This document shows, piece by piece, positions 60,997 to 64,000 of a DNA stretch of 64,000 bases. The notes below the pieces were generated by a model, which saw only the letters and a program-made list of their open reading frames with translations, ran no database searches and was not told the origin of the DNA. Source of the DNA: Yoonia rosea (GTDB taxonomy: Bacteria; Pseudomonadota; Alphaproteobacteria; Rhodobacterales; Rhodobacteraceae); contig NZ_FTPR01000001.1 in the NCBI RefSeq assembly GCF_900156505.1, forward strand, positions 806,001 through 870,000, given 5' to 3'. Positions within the stretch are counted from its first letter, which is position 1, and the number at the start of each line of letters is the position of its first letter. The position numbers were made by a program, and so were the translations under genes.

Positions 60997-61318
60997 GGCA
61001 AGGCTGGACCGAATTCGGTCATCCGGCTGGTGTCGAGAATAACCATCAGCTCTCTTCTCGTAATTGACAACTGTTCGATACAAGATGGTAGAAAGCAGCC
61101 GCAAAATGACGCGCCTTACCGTCAAGCTGCACGAGCAACTCAGAGCTTCCCAAGACAGCAGCACGGTCTCCTTTGGAGAGTCGAGCTCGCTGTTCGCGGT
61201 CCACCAGCAAATGCCCCGCCTTCTTGCATTGCACTTTTCTGCATTTGCAGTCCCGCAAAATCGGACATTGGCTGTGAATACTTCGAGGTCCGCTCCGTCC
61301 CTCAAAGCTGCCTTTCAC
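60997..61318. other. Intergenic region between convergent FAD oxidase and hflX genes
   Basis: This 322-bp gap is the right boundary of the catabolic cluster. A 14-bp palindrome (GACCGAATTCGGTC, 61007-61020) lies just after the oxidase stop. Overlapping open frames here have no domain character and run into hflX on the opposite strand. No tRNA, direct repeat or integrase is seen. Confidence 0.55.
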
Positions 61319-62593
61319 CTACAACCTGACAAAGCGCTCTTTTTGCAACTGCGTCCAGAACACTGTCAGGTCGTAACCCGTCTCGGTCTGGACCTCATCC
61401 GTCACGATCCCCGCATCAAAGAGCCATGCGCGTTTGCGCCCTTCGGCGAAGGTCAGTGTCAGCTTTTCCTCGCTGCGCGGGTCCTTCAGCTTGTCGGGGA
61501 TGGCAGCCAGCAGCGTATCCAGCCCCTCACCGGTGACCGCAGAAATCGCGTAGAGGTCGTCCATGCGCGCCGCTTGCGTCAGCACTGCATCACGCGCGTC
61601 ACCTTCCAGCAGGTCGGTCTTGTTCCAGACCTCGATGATCGGGGCCTCGTCGGCCACGCCAAGGCTTTGCAGAATGGCGCGCACGTCCTGTGCCTGTTCC
61701 TCGGTCTGTTCATGGCTGATATCGCGGACGTGCACGATCAGGTCCGCGTCCAGCACCTCTTCCAATGTCGCACGGAAGGCCGCGACCAGTTCGGTGGGTA
61801 GGTCACTGATGAAACCCACCGTGTCGGACATGATGATTTCGTCACCTGTCGGGAGCACGATCTTGCGCATGGTCGGATCAAGTGTCGCGAAGAGCATGTC
61901 CTTGGCAAAGACTTCGGCCCCTGTCAGGCGATTGAAAAGCGTGGATTTGCCTGCGTTGGTGTAGCCCACCAAAGCGACAATCGGAAAAGGCACCTTGGCG
62001 CGGGACGCGCGGTGGAGTTCGCGGGTTTTCACCACTTTCGCCAATTGCTTGCGCAGGCGGTTGAGCTGTTCGTCAATCGCACGGCGGTCCGCCTCGATCT
62101 GGGTTTCACCCGGGCCACCGACAAAACCCAAACCACCGCGCTGACGTTCAAGGTGGGTCCATGCCCGCACCAGTCGGGTGCGCTGGTAGGACAGCGCCGC
62201 CATTTCAACCTGCAGCACACCCTCGGAGGTGCGCGCACGGTCGCTGAAGATTTCCAGAATCAGGCCGGTGCGATCCAGCAGTTTGACGCCCCATTCCTTT
62301 TCCAGATTGCGCTGCTGCACAGGGGTCACGGGGCCGTCGATCAGCACAAGTTCGATCTCGGCGTCGTGAAACACCTGTTTCAGCTCTGCGATCTTGCCTT
62401 TGCCAAACAGCTTACCGGGCTGGATTTTCGGCAGGCGTACGATGGTGCCACCAATCACATCCAGATCAGGCAAGGCAGCAGCCAAAGCCAACCCCTCCGC
62501 CAACGCAGGTTCAGCCGCGCGGCGGTTCTGGTCGTTTTTTAATTCGGGATGCAGGACCCAAGCCCGTGTGACGGGGCGATCATGTGCGAGCAA
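61319..62593 (-). CDS. hflX: Ribosome-associated GTPase HflX
   Basis: The protein has 424 residues. The N-terminal HflX domain (IQPGKLFGKGKIAELKQV, LGFVGGPGETQIEADRR) is followed by the GTPase: G1 ALVGYTNAGKSTLFNRLTG, G3 SDTVGF, G4 WNKTD. It binds 50S subunits and splits stalled or hibernating ribosomes. The start is TTG at 62593, two bases after the hfq stop, with GAAGAG upstream. The hfq-hflX pair is widely conserved. Confidence 0.95.
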   Translation of the reverse strand: MLAHDRPVTRAWVLHPELKNDQNRRAAEPALAEGLALAAALPDLDVIGGTIVRLPKIQPGKLFGKGKIAELKQVFHDAEIELVLIDGPVTPVQQRNLEKEWGVKLLDRTGLILEIFSDRARTSEGVLQVEMAALSYQRTRLVRAWTHLERQRGGLGFVGGPGETQIEADRRAIDEQLNRLRKQLAKVVKTRELHRASRAKVPFPIVALVGYTNAGKSTLFNRLTGAEVFAKDMLFATLDPTMRKIVLPTGDEIIMSDTVGFISDLPTELVAAFRATLEEVLDADLIVHVRDISHEQTEEQAQDVRAILQSLGVADEAPIIEVWNKTDLLEGDARDAVLTQAARMDDLYAISAVTGEGLDTLLAAIPDKLKDPRSEEKLTLTFAEGRKRAWLFDAGIVTDEVQTETGYDLTVFWTQLQKERFVRL

Positions 62594-62595
62594 AG

Positions 62596-62835
62596 TTACT
62601 CTTCACCTTCATACAGGCTGATCGGTTGCGCCGGCATGATCGTGGAAATCGCGCTTTTGTACACAAGCTGCGATTGACCATCACGACGCAAGAGAACGCA
62701 AAAACTATCAAACCAGGTAATCACACCCTGCAGTTTCACACCGTTCACGAGGAAAATCGTGACGGGTACTTTTGTCTTACGCACATGATTAAGGAATGCG
62801 TCTTGCAGATTTGCTTTGTCGGCAGCCATCGCCAA
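62596..62835 (-). CDS. hfq: RNA chaperone Hfq
   Basis: The protein has 79 residues. The Sm1 motif ([35 protein letters not shown]) and Sm2 motif ([14 protein letters not shown], in place of the common YKHA form) are present. The C-terminal tail is very short, as in other alphaproteobacteria. It pairs small RNAs with mRNA targets. It lies between hflX and the trkH-like gene, 112 bp from the latter. Confidence 0.96.
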   Translation of the reverse strand: MAMAADKANLQDAFLNHVRKTKVPVTIFLVNGVKLQGVITWFDSFCVLLRRDGQSQLVYKSAISTIMPAQPISLYEGEE

Positions 62836-62947
62836 ACCCTTTTTTCTTGTTCTTGCGGCCGCGGACCGGCCCCCCAGTGTTGTCAGACTTAGTATGTCGC
62901 GGCTGATCTGGAGTTTCCACCCCCTATTTACACATTAAAAGAGGCGC

Positions 62948-64000
62948 TTAGCGTTGCCAGATTTCCGGATTGAAGAGCGCAATAATCGCCAGCGTCTCCA
63001 ATCGTCCCAGCACCATGGCAAAGGCGAGAATACCCTTGGCGGCATCCGGGATCCCCGAGTAGGCAATCGGCGTTTCTGCCGCGACCGCAGCCAATGGCCC
63101 TGTTGTCGACAGCGCCGAGACCGCCAGCACCATTGACGTTTCGAACTGTACCCCAGTCAGCGACAGGGCCAGCATCACCGCAGCAATGCTGATCGCAAAC
63201 AGCATGAAGAATACCCAGGAAATATAGGCGCCCTGTTTGCGGATACGCCGCGCATCCTTGCCTCCGCCACCAACAGAGGACGGATGCAAAAGGCGTTCCT
63301 GTTCACGTTCCCCGTGACGGTAGAGCGCGTAAATCCGCAAGAGTTTGACCCCGCCTGCCGTTGTCGCCACACCGCCCCCGATCAAGGCAAGCCCGATCAG
63401 GAACAGCCCCGGCGTGTTCAGGCCTGACCAGTCCGTTGCCCCCGCCCAGAAATGCGACTCAAATCCGGTTGTCGTCAGGAAAGAGGTGACCGTGAACAGC
63501 CCGCCCCAAAGCGCGGATGCAGCTTCCTGCAAACCGGCGGCGTCCTCGCGCTCGGCGGCGCCGATAAAATGCCGCAGAAACAAAATCGCCGTGACCGTAC
63601 CGATCAGAACAAGGGCTGTGAGAAATTCCGGATCACGACGCAACCCGCGTTCGCGTTCGCCGATCAGGCCACGGCTAAACGTCAGGCGGGACAGGGCGAA
63701 AATGAAGAAACAGAAGATCAACAGCTCACCCCAGAACCGCGAGGCTGCAAAATAGAGCCCGCCAATAGGCGAAATGCCCGAGGTCGAGAGCGTCGACATC
63801 GCGTGGATCAGCGCAATGTAGGGAAATTCCCCTGCAATCACGAGGCCGATCCACAGCAGCGTTGTCAGCCCGATATAAATCGGCGTCAGGGCCAGCGTAT
63901 AGCGCACAAGTCGTTCAGACGGATCGGCAATCCGCGCAATCTGCGTGAATCCACCACTGGTGCCCCTGCCCGCGTTGCCCGTTGCGCGCACCTCAAACCC
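62948..64000 (-). CDS. trkH: Potassium uptake protein TrkH, N-terminus beyond window
   Basis: The visible 350 residues run to the stop at 62948; the frame continues through the right edge with GFEVRATGNA, so the start is outside. Pore-loop selectivity segments are seen: IHAMSTLSTSGISPIGG, VTSFLTTTGFESHFW and VSALSTTGPLAAVAAET, each with the TTG/TSG-type filter. Paired with a TrkA-type regulator it imports K+. Neighbourhood with hfq and hflX matches other Rhodobacterales. Confidence 0.92.
   Translation of the reverse strand, partial: GFEVRATGNAGRGTSGGFTQIARIADPSERLVRYTLALTPIYIGLTTLLWIGLVIAGEFPYIALIHAMSTLSTSGISPIGGLYFAASRFWGELLIFCFFIFALSRLTFSRGLIGERERGLRRDPEFLTALVLIGTVTAILFLRHFIGAAEREDAAGLQEAASALWGGLFTVTSFLTTTGFESHFWAGATDWSGLNTPGLFLIGLALIGGGVATTAGGVKLLRIYALYRHGEREQERLLHPSSVGGGGKDARRIRKQGAYISWVFFMLFAISIAAVMLALSLTGVQFETSMVLAVSALSTTGPLAAVAAETPIAYSGIPDAAKGILAFAMVLGRLETLAIIALFNPEIWQR

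Noticed and set aside
61007..61020. 14-bp palindrome GACCGAATTCGGTC after the FAD oxidase gene
   Set aside because: It has no loop and no T-tract for a terminator and occurs once as far as I can see, so I do not call it a functional site.
61064..61801. Plus-strand frame crossing the intergenic gap into hflX
   Set aside because: Most of it lies antisense to the conserved GTPase domain of HflX, and the rest shows no protein-like pattern.
1..64000. tRNA, rRNA, CRISPR and insertion sequences
   Set aside because: I looked for regularly spaced repeats, transposase motifs and tRNA-like cloverleaf ends at gene boundaries and saw none. A covariance-model scan would be needed to exclude small RNAs.

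Overview
This window looks like a chromosomal segment of a marine alphaproteobacterium of the order Rhodobacterales (Roseobacter group). The basis is the style of the proteins, the TAXI-type TRAP transporter, the phoR-pstSCAB-phoU-phoB order, the YicC-gmk pair and the hfq-hflX-trk block. That placement is inferred from family knowledge; no rRNA or tRNA gene is present to confirm it. There is no CRISPR array, insertion sequence or phage gene that I can see. Coding density is high and many neighbouring genes overlap by ATGA or GTGA.

Layout: (1) 1-5554, a surface-polysaccharide and sulfation set: a two-domain glycosyltransferase/hydrolase-like protein running off the left edge, a HIRRGD-type glycosyltransferase fused to TPRs, a sulfotransferase-like protein and a DXD glycosyltransferase. 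(2) 5647-14751, an inositol catabolism locus. An iolD-iolC-iolB-aldolase operon diverges from two Gfo/Idh/MocA dehydrogenases flanking a TIM-barrel isomerase/dehydratase, and a LacI-type regulator closes the block. The palindrome TGCAACCGGTTGCA lies in the divergent promoter and again upstream of the regulator operon. (3) 14984-21640, a DctB/DctD-like two-component system and a TAXI-TRAP transporter; the response regulator has GAFPGA in place of GAFTGA. (4) 21914-24301, a Ca2+/cation antiporter and 6-phosphogluconate dehydrogenase. (5) 24298-31644, the phosphate regulon with a three-unit Pho box between phoR and pstS. (6) 31796-39325, housekeeping and miscellaneous genes: gamma-carbonic anhydrase, gmk, yicC, a PAS protein, class II DAHP synthase, a GlxA-type regulator and a DUF1963 protein. 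(7) 39485-47740, a LIV-type ABC transporter operon with two extra tiny genes threaded into it, then a penicillin acylase-family enzyme. (8) 48028-60996, an unassigned catabolic cluster. (9) 61319-64000, hflX, hfq and the start of a trk locus.

The cluster at 48.0-61.0 kb is the most likely place for undescribed biology. It encodes a type I extradiol dioxygenase-like protein, a fumarylacetoacetate hydrolase-family enzyme, an alpha/beta hydrolase, an FMN reductase, an LDH2-type dehydrogenase, a complete tripartite tricarboxylate transporter, a YciI protein, an aldehyde dehydrogenase, a NIPSNAP protein, a crotonase, a FadR-type regulator and a GlcD-like FAD oxidase. Two of its transcription units carry TTTCGAAA at exactly the same distance upstream of the start codon, which suggests the regulon's operator. 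The substrate cannot be named from sequence alone.

Across the window, three periplasmic binding-protein genes (TAXI, pstS and LIV) are each followed, within a few tens of bases of the stop, by a strong stem-loop before the permease or ATPase gene. This fits differential expression of binding protein and membrane components.
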